Of a stretch of DNA of 64,000 nucleotides, positions 19,010-27,391 are shown piece by piece. A program made the position numbers and the translations under genes. The stretch comes from Neobacillus novalis NBRC 102450 (GTDB lineage: Bacteria > Bacillota > Bacilli > Bacillales > Cytobacillaceae): assembly GCF_001591805.1 (NCBI RefSeq), contig NZ_BCVP01000026.1, positions 46,723-110,722 on the forward strand, in the 5' to 3' direction. The notes beneath the pieces are model-generated. The model saw only the letters and a program-made list of their open reading frames with translations, was not told the DNA's origin and searched no databases. Positions within the stretch are counted from its first letter, which is position 1. Each line of letters starts with the position of its first letter.

Positions 19010-19189
19010 ATGGAACTAACCCTACAACAAATCGTCGAAGGTCTACCGAAGTCTTTATTACATGCAAGCGATAGAGATTTGGAAGGATTCCAAAAAATTA
19101 TCGATGAAACTATTAAATTAAGAGAGGGGCATCGAAACCTTCAAAAGATGGTCAAAAACTTCTCAACCTCTACGATTCAGCGTAGTTAA
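19010..19189 (+). CDS. Small hypothetical protein, 59 residues
   Basis: ATG at 19010, stop at 19187. It encodes MELTLQQIVEGLPKSLLHAS, then a charged, probably helical stretch, without hydrophobic segment. AAGGTGG lies somewhat far (about 14 bases) upstream. A clear terminator follows at 19214, which supports it being a real short transcript. No family recognised. Confidence 0.5.
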   Translation: MELTLQQIVEGLPKSLLHASDRDLEGFQKIIDETIKLREGHRNLQKMVKNFSTSTIQRS

Positions 19190-19213
19190 AACTCGATAAT
19201 CAAATCAAATTAG

Positions 19214-19240
19214 GAAGGTGAGTCCACCTTCTTTTCTTTT
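19214..19240 (+). terminator. Terminator after the 59-residue ORF
   Basis: GAAGGTG-AGTC-CACCTTC perfect 7-base stem followed by TTTTCTTTTTTT. Confidence 0.85.
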
Positions 19241-19363
19241 TTTACAACATTTCGAACTTTAATTATATAAAAAAAGGATGAAGTTCAATGGCTCCATCCT
19301 TTGGAAATCTTTTGAATATTAATCTTTTTTGGTTTGAATTTTTCCGAAAATTAAAGCGTTAAA

Positions 19364-19528
19364 TTAGGTTTCTTCAATAAAATAGTGATCCCTTAATTCT
19401 CCTTCTAATTCATAGCCATTCTTTTAAAGGATCCTTGCAGAGCCAACATTTGCATCCACCACACTAGCATGGAGTTTGTGCAGGTAAAGGGATTCAAATG
19501 CGAAATCACTCATTAAAGCCACACACTC
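19364..19528 (-). pseudogene. GNAT acetyltransferase C-terminal remnant
   Basis: The frame reads SLYLHKLHASVVDANVGSAR, then an in-frame TAA, then KNGYELEGELRDHYFIEE and the stop. This is the acetyl-CoA-binding region and last strand of RimJ/RimL-like GNAT enzymes (N-x-x-S-x-x-x-x-x-K-N-G-Y). The start of the gene is missing and the middle carries a nonsense codon, so it is inactive. Confidence 0.7.
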
Positions 19529-19559
19529 CCCAAACGATTAATGCCGATAAACGTTCTAG

Positions 19560-20315
19560 CTACTTTTTAATAGCTCTTGTTGCATAAAAAGTGGGGACAT
19601 TGAATTCATGAAGTTTACCTGAACCGTTTGTATCTTGGAAAATATCAGTTAGGATGAAGCCTGCCTGTAATTGTCCCCCTATTTGTTCCTCAATTGTGTG
19701 TGAAAACTGGATGCCCCAGTCATTTTTTAGCGATTTTTCATATAGCTCGGGATCCTTCAATGGATTATATGGCAACTGATTCGTAAAGGTTGTTTCTTCT
19801 TCATCAAATAGATAATTAAAACCGTTATCTAATCCTGCCAAGAGGATTCCGCCTTTTTTCAATACTCGGTAACATTCTTTCCATATCGGCACAACATCCT
19901 CCACATAACAATTGGAAACAGGATGGAAAATCAAGTCGAATGATTCATCCTCGAATGGTAACGGCTTGGTCATATCAGCCCTGACTGTGTTGATCTCATA
20001 TTTCTCTCGTTTTGCCACTTCTTTTTCACTTTCCAATTGCTTTTCTGAATAATCCAATACCGTACACTTTGCTCCTAATGCCGAAAAGATCGGCATTTGC
20101 TGACCACCGCCAGAAGCTAAGCCAAGGATTTCGGCACCTTTGATTTCGCCAAACCATTCCTTTGGTACGGGCTTGGTTGGAGTTAGGACTACAAACCAAT
20201 CATGTTTTTTCGCTTTTTCAAAAATCTCATGACTAATCGGCTGCCCCCATAACCAACCATCCTCCACCCACTTATCAATCGTTTTCGAATTTAGTTCTAT
20301 GTATTTTTGGGCCAT
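19560..20315 (-). CDS. Class I SAM-dependent methyltransferase
   Basis: 251 residues. Motif I for S-adenosylmethionine binding is EILGLASGGGQQ near residue 85, then TVLDYSEKQL (acidic ribose-binding residue) and SFDLIFHPVSNCYV (motif IV), as in UbiE/Methyltransf_11 proteins. The N-terminal 75 residues mention several tryptophans and may form the substrate lid. No partner genes; the substrate is unknown. Confidence 0.9.
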   Translation of the reverse strand: MAQKYIELNSKTIDKWVEDGWLWGQPISHEIFEKAKKHDWFVVLTPTKPVPKEWFGEIKGAEILGLASGGGQQMPIFSALGAKCTVLDYSEKQLESEKEVAKREKYEINTVRADMTKPLPFEDESFDLIFHPVSNCYVEDVVPIWKECYRVLKKGGILLAGLDNGFNYLFDEEETTFTNQLPYNPLKDPELYEKSLKNDWGIQFSHTIEEQIGGQLQAGFILTDIFQDTNGSGKLHEFNVPTFYATRAIKK

Positions 20316-20600
20316 CTAAGTCTCTCCCCTTTGAAGAATCTGTTAACTTGAATTGCTTACTTAAATCATGACATGTTTCTTCAAGAAATTCTATTCATTT
20401 CTATGTTTCATCTAAGCTTTCTAAAAAGTAGATGTTATTGATTTCCGCTCCAACTTACACAAGTAATCTAAATAGATAATGTCCTCTAATTTCACCACAT
20501 TAACGTAATAAAGATGAATCCTTCCCATATTACAGTTCAGGCAGATGGGAAACAATATCAAACACAAACATCTTTTATTCCCAAATAAGGAGTGAGTGAA

Positions 20601-20813
20601 GTGAAGCTGATCATTGATCGTTTTGAAGGAGATCTAGTCGTTTGTGAAAAAGAAGATGGCACGTTTATCGATATATGAACGAACCGTCTTCCTAGTGGCG
20701 CAAAAGTGGGCGATATCCTAGTGATGGATGGCGAGCATATTTCTATTGACGTGCCAGGAACTCAGGAGCGAAGAAAGCAAATTAATAGGTTAATGGAGGA
20801 TATGTGGGAGTAG
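20601..20813 (+). pseudogene. DUF3006-type small protein with an internal TGA
   Basis: GTG start with AGGAGTGAGTGAA upstream. The frame is 71 codons and in phase all the way to TAG at 20811, but codon 26 is TGA (20676-20678). Before it: VKLIIDRFEGDLVVCEKEDG; after it: NRLPSGAKVGDILVMDGEHI. This is the pattern of DUF3006 proteins, where an acidic or basic residue normally precedes the NRLP motif. One base change has created the stop; either a fresh pseudogene or a sequencing error. Confidence 0.7.
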
Positions 20814-20832
20814 GGTTCCGAACCCTCCCATT
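20806..20832 (+). terminator. Terminator overlapping the DUF3006 stop
   Basis: GGGAG-TAGGGTTC-C-GAACCC-TCCC stem followed by ATTTTTTATTT; the stem includes the stop codon. Confidence 0.8.
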
Positions 20833-20877
20833 TTTTATTTAGTTGAGGGCTTTAGCTAAGAAGAAACTTTCACAAAT

Positions 20878-20920
20878 AAGGGCATTAATCCCTCATCGAT
20901 CCTTGCTGGACAATGCCCTT
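20878..20920 (-). terminator. Terminator of the AlkD-like gene
   Basis: AAGGGCATT and AATGCCCTT perfect 9-base arms, 37-79 bases after the stop on the minus strand. Confidence 0.8.
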
Positions 20921-20956
20921 GAAAAGTGAAAATTGTTTCGCAATGAGATGCTCATT

Positions 20957-21664
20957 TTAACATCTTACATACTTCCGTTTAAAACCAAGCCTTCCTTTAT
21001 CGACTTCTTTTTGAATACTTTCATAAGCATTGAGAAAACTGCTTTTTTTCTTATCCCGTTTCATTTCTACTATACCTATTTCCTTTGCGGTCTCGACTGC
21101 CTTTTCATGGAGCGGCAAATAAGAAATCCCCACGGTGTATAGAAAATTATTCATAGCAGATTTCGCTCGTTCCGGCGAATCGTGAATCGTATTTTTGACA
21201 AAATCAAGCAGATTAGAAATCTTGTTTTCTGAAAATTCAACGTCTTTTCGATTCCCTAGAAGCCAACAATAGCAGCTCCAACCCGCTGACATTCTCAGCT
21301 CTTCACCGCTTGCGATCCATTTATCAGCAACTTCTTGTGCAATATCTGTCTCTGATAAGGTTACAGCCACCACATAATCGGACAACATATAAAAATATGC
21401 CGCATCCATCCAACGATCAAAATCCGACTCAGTCATGGCTTTTGGATCTGCAATAATGCCCGCAAAGTACATGGCGTCGTAGTTCCCTGTGGCATAAAGT
21501 TCTTCAGCTAACGGTTGACTTATTTTTATTTTCTTGGCTATTGGCTTCATTGCACCTGTTGCCACGCCAAAAAGCGGCTCATGCGCACCATTGGATATGT
21601 ACATTTTTTTAGTGCGTTCCTTGCCAAGGGCTTCAAGCTCCTGCATAACCATTTCTAAATTCAT
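20957..21664 (-). CDS. DNA alkylation repair (AlkD/HEAT-like) protein
   Basis: 235 residues from ATG 21664 (AAGGAAG upstream); the longer frame to 21760 adds residues foreign to the family. The protein is all helical with HEAT-like repeats; ELYATGNYDAMYFAGIIADP, DRWMDAAYFYMLSDY and the tryptophan-rich WSCYCWLLGNR are typical of the COG4912 AlkD-related family in Bacillus. AlkD glycosylases remove alkylated purines without base flipping; this subgroup is only related to AlkD, so activity is inferred. Confidence 0.82.
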   Translation of the reverse strand: MNLEMVMQELEALGKERTKKMYISNGAHEPLFGVATGAMKPIAKKIKISQPLAEELYATGNYDAMYFAGIIADPKAMTESDFDRWMDAAYFYMLSDYVVAVTLSETDIAQEVADKWIASGEELRMSAGWSCYCWLLGNRKDVEFSENKISNLLDFVKNTIHDSPERAKSAMNNFLYTVGISYLPLHEKAVETAKEIGIVEMKRDKKKSSFLNAYESIQKEVDKGRLGFKRKYVRC

Positions 21665-21791
21665 CGTATAGCACTTCCTTCTTTTTGGAGATTTTCCTCG
21701 TAATAGTTTGCCGATCAAATACATCACCATTATCTTATAACATACTACCATTGTCAGCAAATCTACCGTCTAGTTGATGGCCCAATGACGT

Positions 21792-21830
21792 TTCTTGTGG
21801 TTTTTATTGAGGATTTACTGGCCACAAGAA
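21792..21830. repeat. Dispersed 39-bp inverted repeat, copy A
   Basis: TTCTTGTGG (21792-21800) and CCACAAGAA (21822-21830). The same arms with the same 39-bp span and a related middle recur at 38765-38803, so this is a small dispersed repeat family. Function unknown. Confidence 0.6.
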
Positions 21831-21847
21831 AAGTCCCTTTGGACTCG

Positions 21848-22293
21848 GCTCCAATCAGGTCTATTGGATACCTTTTCTCCAATTTTTCCGGTGGAACGGG
21901 CTCCAATCAAGCCTATTGGATACCTTTTCTCCAATTTTTCCAGTGGGACGGGCTCCAATCAGGTCTATTGGATACCATTTTTCCAATTTTCCCAGTGGAA
22001 CGGGCTCCAATCTGGTCTATTGGATACCATTTTTCCAATTTTTCCAGTGGGACGGGCTCCAATCAAGCCTTTTGGACACCTGTTCTCCAATTTTCCCAGT
22101 GGAACGGGCTCCAATCAAGCCTATTGGATACCTTTTCTCCAATTTTTCCAGTGGGACGGGCTCCAATCAAGCCTATTGTGATACCTTTTCTCCAATTTTT
22201 CCAGTGGAACGGGCTCCAATCAAGCCTTTTGGACACCTTTTCTCCAATTTTCCCAGTGGAACGGGCTCCAATCAGGCCTATTGGATACCTTTT
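21848..22293. repeat. 52-bp tandem repeat array, eight full copies plus one partial
   Basis: Unit begins GCTCCAATCAGGTCTATTGG and recurs at 21848, 21900, 21952, 22004, 22056, 22108, 22160, 22213 and 22265. Spacing is 52 except one 53. Each unit carries a CCAAT...ATTGG inverted repeat. Two variants near the end of the unit (TTTTTCCAGTGGGACGG and TTTTCCCAGTGGAACGG) partly alternate. All three frames happen to be open, but the 52-base period shifts frame each unit, so it does not encode a protein repeat. Confidence 0.92.
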
Positions 22294-22528
22294 CTTCAAA
22301 TAAATCCCCCCTTTTTTAATCCCTACATTGCGCAACCTCATTCAATTTTACAAAATAGTATCATACTTACTATCATTATTTTCATAAATTTCATTGACAA
22401 ACTGATTGCTTTTGAGATTAATGGAAACACTAACCTTTATGGTCTCTCGGTCAATGAAAAAAGTATGCCCTATTCCACAGGTGAATGATCATGCTTTTTC
22501 TTGTGTTTTCTTCATACAGTTCCCTTGG
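22294..22528. other. Gene-free stretch after the tandem array
   Basis: AT-rich, no start with RBS and no strong hairpin seen. Confidence 0.4.
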
Positions 22529-22717
22529 TTAAAAGATTTCCTTTATGTATGTAAAATTCTTAATAACTTCGCTTTCATTGATTGATATCCTATTTGTTAA
22601 ATCTTCCGTTAAAAATACAAACTCTTTAACCCCGATAAATTCTGATTCGCTGACCAGGTAAAACTGCGCTCCTTTTTTATATCCATTAAACTGCCTATTT
22701 AATCTATATACCTTCAT
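22529..22717 (-). CDS. Small hypothetical protein, 62 residues
   Basis: MKVYRLNRQFNGYKKGAQFY start with AGAGG upstream. Soluble, acidic C-terminal half, no membrane segment. Residues around YKKGAQFYLVSESEFIGVKE look like a compact beta fold. No family or operon partner is recognised. Confidence 0.5.
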   Translation of the reverse strand: MKVYRLNRQFNGYKKGAQFYLVSESEFIGVKEFVFLTEDLTNRISINESEVIKNFTYIKEIF

Positions 22718-22870
22718 TGAATACCTCTAATGATTATTAATTTCTCTCTTTGATTATATCCCATTTAACTTAATTATTATTTGATACTACTGTAAAATTT
22801 AGAACGATTATGGATACAACGTAATCAGTTTTTATCCTTGCAGTTAAGTGTAAACGTAATGCACAAAAAA

Positions 22871-22907
22871 GAGTAGAGGCGTATAAAAAATACATACTTC
22901 TCTACTC
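22871..22907 (-). terminator. Terminator of the quinone reductase gene
   Basis: GAGTAGAG and CTCTACTC perfect arms with an inner GTAT/ATAC stem, 25-61 bases after the stop on the minus strand. Confidence 0.8.
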
Positions 22908-22931
22908 ATGAAGGGATAAGTTCCCCACTAG

Positions 22932-23927
22932 TTACCATTCATTTGTTAATACGACCTTTCCAATTGCCTTGTTTGATTCCAATAAAGTATGTGCTTCACT
23001 TACTTGATCAAAAGTAAACGTTTTTTCATCGACTAAGGGATGAAGTTTCCCTTCCTCTACAAGATTCGTTACTTCGCGTAATATTTTCCCGTGATCCTGC
23101 CTTTGCTCCTTATTCAGTACTTTCAAAAGCATGAACGTAATATGTAAGGAGAGTCCCTTAGCATGAAGAGGAGACAAATCGTGTGTTGATCGCGCTGCGA
23201 TAGCTAATACTGTCCCGTTAGTGGCCGCCGCTTGGAAAGACCGATCGAGGTTCTCGCCACCAACCGTATCAAATACAATATCGAATCCTTTTCCATCTGT
23301 ATGTTCCTTTACATACTCCTCTACTGACTGTTCCCGATAATTAATAGCCACATCTGCACCTAAACGCTTTCCGATGATTAACTTTTCCGCAGATGAAGCC
23401 GTTGTGAATACTCTTGCGCCGGCTAGCTTTGCTAACTGAATTGCAACATGTCCGACCCCGCCTGTGGCAGCATGAACAAGTACCGTTTGTCCGGTTTGCA
23501 CATTTGCACGATTATAAAGCGATTCCCACGCCGTAATGGTTACTAAAGGAAGCGCTGCCGCTTGTGCCATCGTTACGTTTTTTGGTTTAGGAGCCAGAAG
23601 CTGAACATCCGCAAGCATATATTCTGCAAGGGCACCACCCGTTTCTTTAAAACCGCCTGCGCAGCCATAGACTTCATCACCGGCCTTAAACTCTGTTACC
23701 CCTTCTCCGACCTCTGTAACAACACCTGCTACATCGCCGTGCAACACCGCCGGAAACTCTGGTGCAACTGCTGCTACCAAACCACTGCGTACCTTTGTAT
23801 CAATTGGATTTACACTTGTTGCTTTTACTTGAATAACAACATGCCCAGGAATTACTTCAGGCTTAGGAACTTCAGCAAGCTCAAAAACAGATGGATCTCC
23901 AAATTTCTTAATCACCTGTGCTTTCAT
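22932..23927 (-). CDS. Zinc-independent MDR quinone oxidoreductase
   Basis: 331 residues. VNPIDTKVRSG near residue 38 and the NADPH-binding motif HAATGGVGHVAIQLA near residue 150 mark the quinone oxidoreductase branch of the medium-chain dehydrogenases. The structural zinc cysteines of true alcohol dehydrogenases are missing. It probably reduces quinones or enals with NADPH as a stress enzyme. Single gene with its own terminator. Confidence 0.92.
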   Translation of the reverse strand: MKAQVIKKFGDPSVFELAEVPKPEVIPGHVVIQVKATSVNPIDTKVRSGLVAAVAPEFPAVLHGDVAGVVTEVGEGVTEFKAGDEVYGCAGGFKETGGALAEYMLADVQLLAPKPKNVTMAQAAALPLVTITAWESLYNRANVQTGQTVLVHAATGGVGHVAIQLAKLAGARVFTTASSAEKLIIGKRLGADVAINYREQSVEEYVKEHTDGKGFDIVFDTVGGENLDRSFQAAATNGTVLAIAARSTHDLSPLHAKGLSLHITFMLLKVLNKEQRQDHGKILREVTNLVEEGKLHPLVDEKTFTFDQVSEAHTLLESNKAIGKVVLTNEW

Positions 23928-24279
23928 TTGTTCATCACACTCCTTTCCTATAATTTTACACTATTTATATTTTTTTAGAAATGTTATGAATATTGTAATT
24001 ATTCAATTTGCGCGCCATCCTTCTTTTACCCTTCTTTTACCCTTCTTTTACCCTTCTTTCCTATGATAAGTAATCAGGACAGAGTTCCCCCCCTTATCCC
24101 ATCCATTATTTTTGACAATTCGTTTTGATTTAAGTAATGTAACCTAGTGGAATACGAAAAGTGATAGATTTTTTTCAAATTTTCATAAAAGGGTTTATAT
24201 CCTAACTATATATGAATTCCCTTAGAATGTTCGTATTTTGGGGAAAGAAACGATCCTTACATCACTAGGAGGCAAAATT
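23928..24279. repeat. Intergenic region with an 11-bp direct repeat
   Basis: CCTTCTTTTAC is repeated three times and once partly at about 24018-24060. The rest is AT-rich and should hold the promoters of the flanking divergent genes; no other gene is seen. Confidence 0.6.
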
Positions 24280-24942
24280 ATGTCAAACTTACAAACTATT
24301 GAAAAGCAGGAACAGCAAACGTTCATTGATGTGATTCAGAGACGCCGTTCTGTTCGTTCATATGATCCAACAGTGCAGATTTCACGCGAAGAAATGACCG
24401 AAATACTAGAATTAGCAACATTGGCTCCTTCGTCTTCGAACCTGCAGCCATGGCGTTTTTTAGTCATCGATAAGCCAGAGCTTAAGAACAAGCTTTTGCC
24501 GATCGCGTTTAACCAACAACAAGTAGTCGAAGCCTCTGCCGTTATTGCTGTTCTTGGTGACCTGGAAAGCTACAAGAACGCTGAAAAGATTTATGGCCAA
24601 GCAGTTGAAGCTGGCTTTATGCCGGTTGATACGGCTAAATCATTCATTGAGCGGACGGTAAGCACGTACTCAAGCTTCTCACCAGAAGTAGCGCGCCAAG
24701 TCGTAAATACGGATGGTGGATTGATCTCCATGCAGCTCATGCTTGTCGCCCGTTCCAAAGGCTACGACACAGTTCCGATGGGAGGATACAACAAAGCACA
24801 GTTTGTTGAAGCCTTCGGAATTGACGAAAAATATGTGCCAGTGATGCTTATTGCGATTGGAAAAGCAACAAAACCAGGACATCCGACTACCCGCCTTCCT
24901 ATCGAGGACGTAGCGTTCTTTAACGAAATGCCTACGGAATGA
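24280..24942 (+). CDS. Nitroreductase-family FMN oxidoreductase
   Basis: 220 residues from ATG 24280 with AGGAGG eight bases upstream; an upstream TTG frame lacks an RBS. RRRSVRSYDP near residue 22 and LATLAPSSSNLQPWRF near residue 45 are the FMN-binding motifs, and MQLMLVARSKGYDTVPMGG completes the dimeric fold. These proteins reduce nitro compounds or quinones with NAD(P)H. The HxlR/MFS pair lies downstream but is separated by a terminator and a REP element. Confidence 0.92.
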   Translation: MSNLQTIEKQEQQTFIDVIQRRRSVRSYDPTVQISREEMTEILELATLAPSSSNLQPWRFLVIDKPELKNKLLPIAFNQQQVVEASAVIAVLGDLESYKNAEKIYGQAVEAGFMPVDTAKSFIERTVSTYSSFSPEVARQVVNTDGGLISMQLMLVARSKGYDTVPMGGYNKAQFVEAFGIDEKYVPVMLIAIGKATKPGHPTTRLPIEDVAFFNEMPTE

Positions 24943-24978
24943 GCAAGAACGTAATACAAATAAAGTGACTCAACATTA

Positions 24979-25018
24979 GAAATCAGCTTGTGATTGAACC
25001 AAGTTGGTTTCTTTTTTT
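24979..25018 (+). terminator. Terminator of the nitroreductase gene
   Basis: GAAATCAGCTTG pairs with CAAGTTGGTTTC (two wobble pairs) and is followed by TTTTTTT. Confidence 0.8.
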
Positions 25019-25063
25019 CTTTGAGAGGAATTTCATACTACAAAAAAGGGCAGCCCCAGGAAA

Positions 25064-25118
25064 AAGGGGTCAGTCCCCCGGTGTACTAAAGCTTTAATGC
25101 GCCGGGGGACTGACCCTT
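25064..25118. repeat. REP-like palindrome, copy 1
   Basis: Outer arms AAGGGGTCAGTCCCCCGG and CCGGGGGACTGACCCTT with AAAGCTTT in the centre. Same family as 27197, 27331, 29784, 36111, 57936, 58009 and 63676. Confidence 0.88.
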
Positions 25119-25350
25119 AATTTCAAAAATTCCAGGGATCTGTTGAATTGGGATCACATATTGTTTAAATTTTAACATAATTTCTTCGACTATATGGCCT
25201 GATTGCGGAAATACTCACCACGTAGGATGAAGTATTTTCTACCTTCTCAACTTTAACGATTGCATAGTACGTGAAAATTTTAAGATAGAATAACGCGAAG
25301 GTGCTGCCTAAATATTTGCCAAAAAAATGAGGGTTTATCAAAAGATAAGA

Positions 25351-25722
25351 TCACTTCAGATGCTCATTTAAAATATTTTCTTCTAAGACTGCAAATTTAT
25401 CACCGTATACTCTCGTAATATGTTTTTCTCCCCATAGACAAAGCGAATCTAAAATATCCCTCAAACTCCATCCATACTCACTGAGCTCATACTCCACTTT
25501 TGGCGGAACTTGATTATAGACAATTCTATTAATGACTCCATCTTCCTCCAATTCACGTAATTGCTGGGTTAACATCTTTTGGGTAATATCTGGCATAAGA
25601 CGTTTCAATTCACTTGTACGTTTCTTACCATGTGTTAAATGGCATAGAATCACGCATTTCCACTTTCCCCCGATAACTTCCAGTGTTGCTTCCACTGATA
25701 TATTGTATTTCTTTTCCTTCAT
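25351..25722 (-). CDS. HxlR-family transcriptional regulator
   Basis: 123 residues. GGKWKCVILCHLTHGKKRTS followed by ELKRLMPDITQKMLTQQLRE is the HxlR winged-helix signature (residues 18-60). One cysteine at the start of the domain (WKCVI) could be a redox or electrophile sensor, as in YodB and HypR, but this is inference. It is divergent from an MFS exporter and two palindromes lie between them, so it most likely controls that pump. Confidence 0.93.
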   Translation of the reverse strand: MKEKKYNISVEATLEVIGGKWKCVILCHLTHGKKRTSELKRLMPDITQKMLTQQLRELEEDGVINRIVYNQVPPKVEYELSEYGWSLRDILDSLCLWGEKHITRVYGDKFAVLEENILNEHLK

Positions 25723-25743
25723 TTTCTATCGCCTCCTAATTAG

Positions 25744-25785
25744 TAGGTACTAAAAAGTACCTATATTACTTTTAAGTACGTACTT
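25744..25785. promoter_or_regulatory. Candidate HxlR operators
   Basis: TAGGTACT-AAAA-AGTACCTA (25744-25763) and AAGTACGTACTT (25774-25785) are two perfect palindromes sharing the AGTAC half, placed in the divergent promoter region. Confidence 0.65.
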
Positions 25786-25906
25786 CTCATTTATTATGAT
25801 ATATCTCATAATAACATTAGCCGGTTGAAATGTATGTATTGATTTATTTATTTTGTTTAATTTAAGCAAGTTTTTCACACAATACCCAAAAATTAGGAGG
25901 ATAAAA

Positions 25907-27121
25907 ATGTCTATCGATAAAAAACGAAGTACATTTGCACTTCTGGCTTTAGCAATGAGTGCATTTGCAATAGGGACGACAGAATTTATTAGTGTAGGGT
26001 TATTACCGCTAATTGCGGTGGATTTAAAAGTACCGGTTACAACAGCCGGCTTAACTGTTTCCCTTTACGCTTTAGGTGTAACTTTCGGGGCACCTATCCT
26101 GACATCCATCACGTCTAGTATGTCACGAAAATCTTTATTACTTTGGATTATGATTGTTTTTATTATTGGTAATAGTGTGGCAGCAAGTGCGGGCAGCATC
26201 GGTATTTTACTTGCAGCTCGTGTAATTTCAGCCTTTTCACATGGTATTTTTATGTCGATTGGATCAACAATTGCAGCCGATTTAGTACCTGAAAATCGAA
26301 GAGCCAGTGCCATAGCCATCATGTTTTCAGGACTAACGGTAGCAACTGTTACAGGTGTGCCATTTGGAACATTTATTGGACAACAATTCGGCTGGAGAAT
26401 GGCCTTTCTTATTATTATTGCCGTTGGTATCATCGCCCTCATTGCAAATAGCATTCTCGTTCCGTCTGACTTACGAAAGGGAACGCGGACTACGTTCGGC
26501 GATCAGTTCAAATTACTGAAAAATGGACGTTTATTACTCTTATTTATTATTACTGCCTTAGGGTACGGTGGGACATTTGTTGTCTTCACTTATTTATCAC
26601 CAATCCTGCAAGAAATAACTGGATACAAAGAAAGCACGGTAGCTGTGCTTCTGCTCATATATGGTATTGCCATTGCGATTGGAAATATGATAGGCGGAAA
26701 GCTATCGAATCAAAATCCAATTAAAGCTTTATTTTATATGTTCATACTTCAAGCAGTTGTTCTATTTATCTTCATGTTTACAGCACCATTTAAAATAGGA
26801 GGCATTATTACCCTCTTCTTCATGGGTCTTCTCGCTTTTATGAATGTACCTGGATTACAGGTATATGTGGTCATGTTAGCAGAGCGGTTTGTTCCAACCG
26901 CTGTTGATGTAGCTTCAGCGATTAATATTGCTGCTTTTAACGCCGGAATTGCACTTGGTTCCTACTTAGGAGGGATTATTACAGATTCAGTCGGTCTGAT
27001 TCACACCACTTGGATTGGATCACTTATGGTTTTAGCAGCTGTTATCTTGACAGGATGGAGCAGAATTCTTGAAAAAAGAGACAAAAAAGCTGATAGAGTG
27101 CTCCACAAACAGTGTTCTTGA
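25907..27121 (+). CDS. MFS exporter (AraJ/YdhP-like), HxlR-linked
   Basis: 404 residues from ATG 25907 (AGGAGG, start MSIDKKRSTFALLALAMSAF). Twelve hydrophobic segments; FAIGTTEFISVGLLPLIA in helix 1 is typical of the AraJ/Cml branch of drug/sugar proton antiporters. An 18-codon longer frame lacks an RBS. Probably exports a drug or metabolite and is repressed by the divergent HxlR protein. Confidence 0.92.
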   Translation: MSIDKKRSTFALLALAMSAFAIGTTEFISVGLLPLIAVDLKVPVTTAGLTVSLYALGVTFGAPILTSITSSMSRKSLLLWIMIVFIIGNSVAASAGSIGILLAARVISAFSHGIFMSIGSTIAADLVPENRRASAIAIMFSGLTVATVTGVPFGTFIGQQFGWRMAFLIIIAVGIIALIANSILVPSDLRKGTRTTFGDQFKLLKNGRLLLLFIITALGYGGTFVVFTYLSPILQEITGYKESTVAVLLLIYGIAIAIGNMIGGKLSNQNPIKALFYMFILQAVVLFIFMFTAPFKIGGIITLFFMGLLAFMNVPGLQVYVVMLAERFVPTAVDVASAINIAAFNAGIALGSYLGGIITDSVGLIHTTWIGSLMVLAAVILTGWSRILEKRDKKADRVLHKQCS

Positions 27122-27196
27122 TTATTGTACCGAAGAACGGGAATCCGTCGTATCTTGGATAACAGCACTAAAAAATATGTATGGCCCTAAGGAAAA

Positions 27197-27250
27197 AAGG
27201 GTCAGTCCCCCGGTGTACTAAAGCTTTAATGCGCCGGGGGACTGACCCTT
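27197..27250. repeat. REP-like palindrome, copy 2
   Basis: Nearly identical to copy 1: GGGTCAGTCCCCCGG arm, AAAGCTTT centre, CCGGGGGACTGACCC arm. It follows the MFS gene and could serve as terminator. Confidence 0.88.
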
Positions 27251-27330
27251 AATTTATATTAATTGTATATAGCTTTGCTCCATAAAAAAGTTTGATGTCC
27301 CTTTATAATGGACATTTTTCAAAAAAAAGT

Positions 27331-27382
27331 AAGGTCACACCTCCAGTGCGCTAAAGCTTTAGCCTGTCTGGGGTCTGACCCA
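27331..27382. repeat. REP-like palindrome, diverged copy 3
   Basis: AAGGTCACACCTCCAGTGCG arm, central AAAGCTTT, GGGGTCTGACCC arm. More diverged than copies 1 and 2; lies just after the GT2 gene stop. Confidence 0.75.
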
Positions 27383-27391
27383 AGATTTCCA

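Noticed and set aside
21848..22293. CRISPR array
   Set aside because: Units are direct 52-bp repeats without unique spacers, and there are no cas genes.
21785..22488. Three overlapping plus-strand ORFs of 128-190 codons
   Set aside because: They are the three frames of the 52-bp tandem repeat, have no RBS and the period shifts frame in every unit.
26065..26454. Minus-strand ORF of 129 codons
   Set aside because: Shadow of the MFS gene at 25907.
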